Part shown: piece after piece, positions 63,578-64,000 of the stretch
How the letters are laid out: each line of letters opens with the position of its first letter
How positions within the stretch are numbered: the first letter of the stretch is position 1
Assembly: GCA_035515075.1 (NCBI GenBank)
Contig: DATJBZ010000017.1
Location: 1-64,000, forward strand
DNA: 64,000 nucleotides
Reading direction: 5' to 3'
Source of the DNA: Moheibacter sp035515075
GTDB lineage: Bacteria > Bacteroidota > Bacteroidia > Flavobacteriales > Weeksellaceae
Translations under genes and position numbers: made by a program
Notes under the pieces: model-generated
The model's input: the letters and a program-made list of their open reading frames with translations, nothing else
What the model was told of the DNA's origin: nothing
Databases searched by the model: none

Positions 63578-64000
63578 TGAAAGACATCGTTCAACAAATC
63601 AAAGCCAAATACCAAGCAGGAGAAATCAATGTGAAGTTGATTTTCATTTGTGTGGGTGTGTTTTTATTGGTCAATGCCTTGAATTTGATTTTAGGAAAAA
63701 TTTTGCCGTATCCTTTGGAGCACTACTTCGTTGCCAAAGCGGATTGGACTGCTTTTTTTAGCCAACCTTGGGGCATCATTACTTATGTTTTTTTTCATGG
63801 AAGTTTCCTGCACATGGCCTTGAATCTTTTGATGATTTACTTTGTCGGCCAATTGTTCTTGCGCTATTTCAGAAAAGAAGATTTCTTGACCTTTTTCTTT
63901 TTTGGCGCGATTTCAGGCGCTTTGACTTTCATGTTATTGTCAGGAGTCCTCAACTACAAAAGCAGTTTGCTTGGGGCGTCTGCAGCGATATACGCGGTGT
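63578..64000 (+). CDS. Second rhomboid-like protein, cut by window edge
   Basis: Starts 2 nt after the first rhomboid stop and stays open to base 64000 (141 codons). It shows a membrane helix (about 20-40), a YVFFHGSFLHMALNLLM loop and LGASAAIYAV at the end, where the rhomboid catalytic Ser (GxSxx) is expected. Tandem rhomboids after mutL are seen in Flavobacteriia. Full length not visible. Confidence 0.85.

Overview
The window looks like a chromosome segment of a member of the Flavobacteriia (Bacteroidota); I cannot name the genus. Evidence: promoters of the TTG-N19/20-TAnnTTTG type, a PorQ-like type IX secretion protein beside cytidylate kinase, many Bacteroidota-only families (DUF3078, DUF4271, DUF4296, DUF5712-type relaxase, phage_int_SAM_5-type integrase), and AT-rich DNA with Lys/Asn/Ile-rich proteins.

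Region 1 (1-1152) is a short left flank with the last 29 codons of a DDE transposase and a lipoprotein-like ORF with a poor start. Region 2 (about 1153-27396) is a 26-kb integrated mobilisable element. It is bounded by a 16-bp direct repeat (1153-1168 and 27381-27396), and the right copy is the 3' end of a tRNA-Leu(CAA) gene. It carries a tyrosine integrase at the left end, an excisionase-like HTH protein, a Rep_3-type replication initiator, a DUF5712-type relaxase with a MobC-like accessory protein, a candidate oriT (25600-25670) and candidate integrase arm-type repeats (27196-27295). It is noticeably more AT-rich than the chromosome to its right.

The core of the element (5392-21326, all on the minus strand) is a composite defence locus. 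In transcription order it reads: half-length HsdS, HsdM, CBASS CD-NTase, E2-like protein, metallophosphoesterase, HTH protein plus AbiEii-like nucleotidyltransferase, full-length HsdS, AbiTii-domain protein, HNH-SAVED (Cap5-type) effector, a small unknown protein, AlbA_2/ATPase protein, HsdR and a YgjP-like metalloprotease. A type I restriction-modification system is thus interleaved with what reads as a short type II (E2-only) CBASS system whose sensor and effector lie about 5 kb apart. Upstream, a flavobacterial promoter drives a strongly folded leader RNA (21538-21652) and unknown cargo genes on the plus strand. An AbiEii toxin-antitoxin pair closes the right side.

Region 3 (27383-64000) is ordinary chromosome: tRNA-Leu, an MBL hydrolase, several lipoproteins and envelope proteins, 5-formyltetrahydrofolate cyclo-ligase, a POT peptide transporter, a surface-polysaccharide block (aminotransferase, sugar dehydratase, Wza, Wzc), cmk, porQ, alaS, an M23 peptidase, a MerR regulator, a CPBP protease, recJ, a HemD-like protein, DUF4271, a dolichol-phosphate-mannose-synthase-like glycosyltransferase, DUF4296, an active/inactive M16 protease pair, a TPR protein, ribH, mutL and two tandem rhomboid proteases, the last cut by the window edge.
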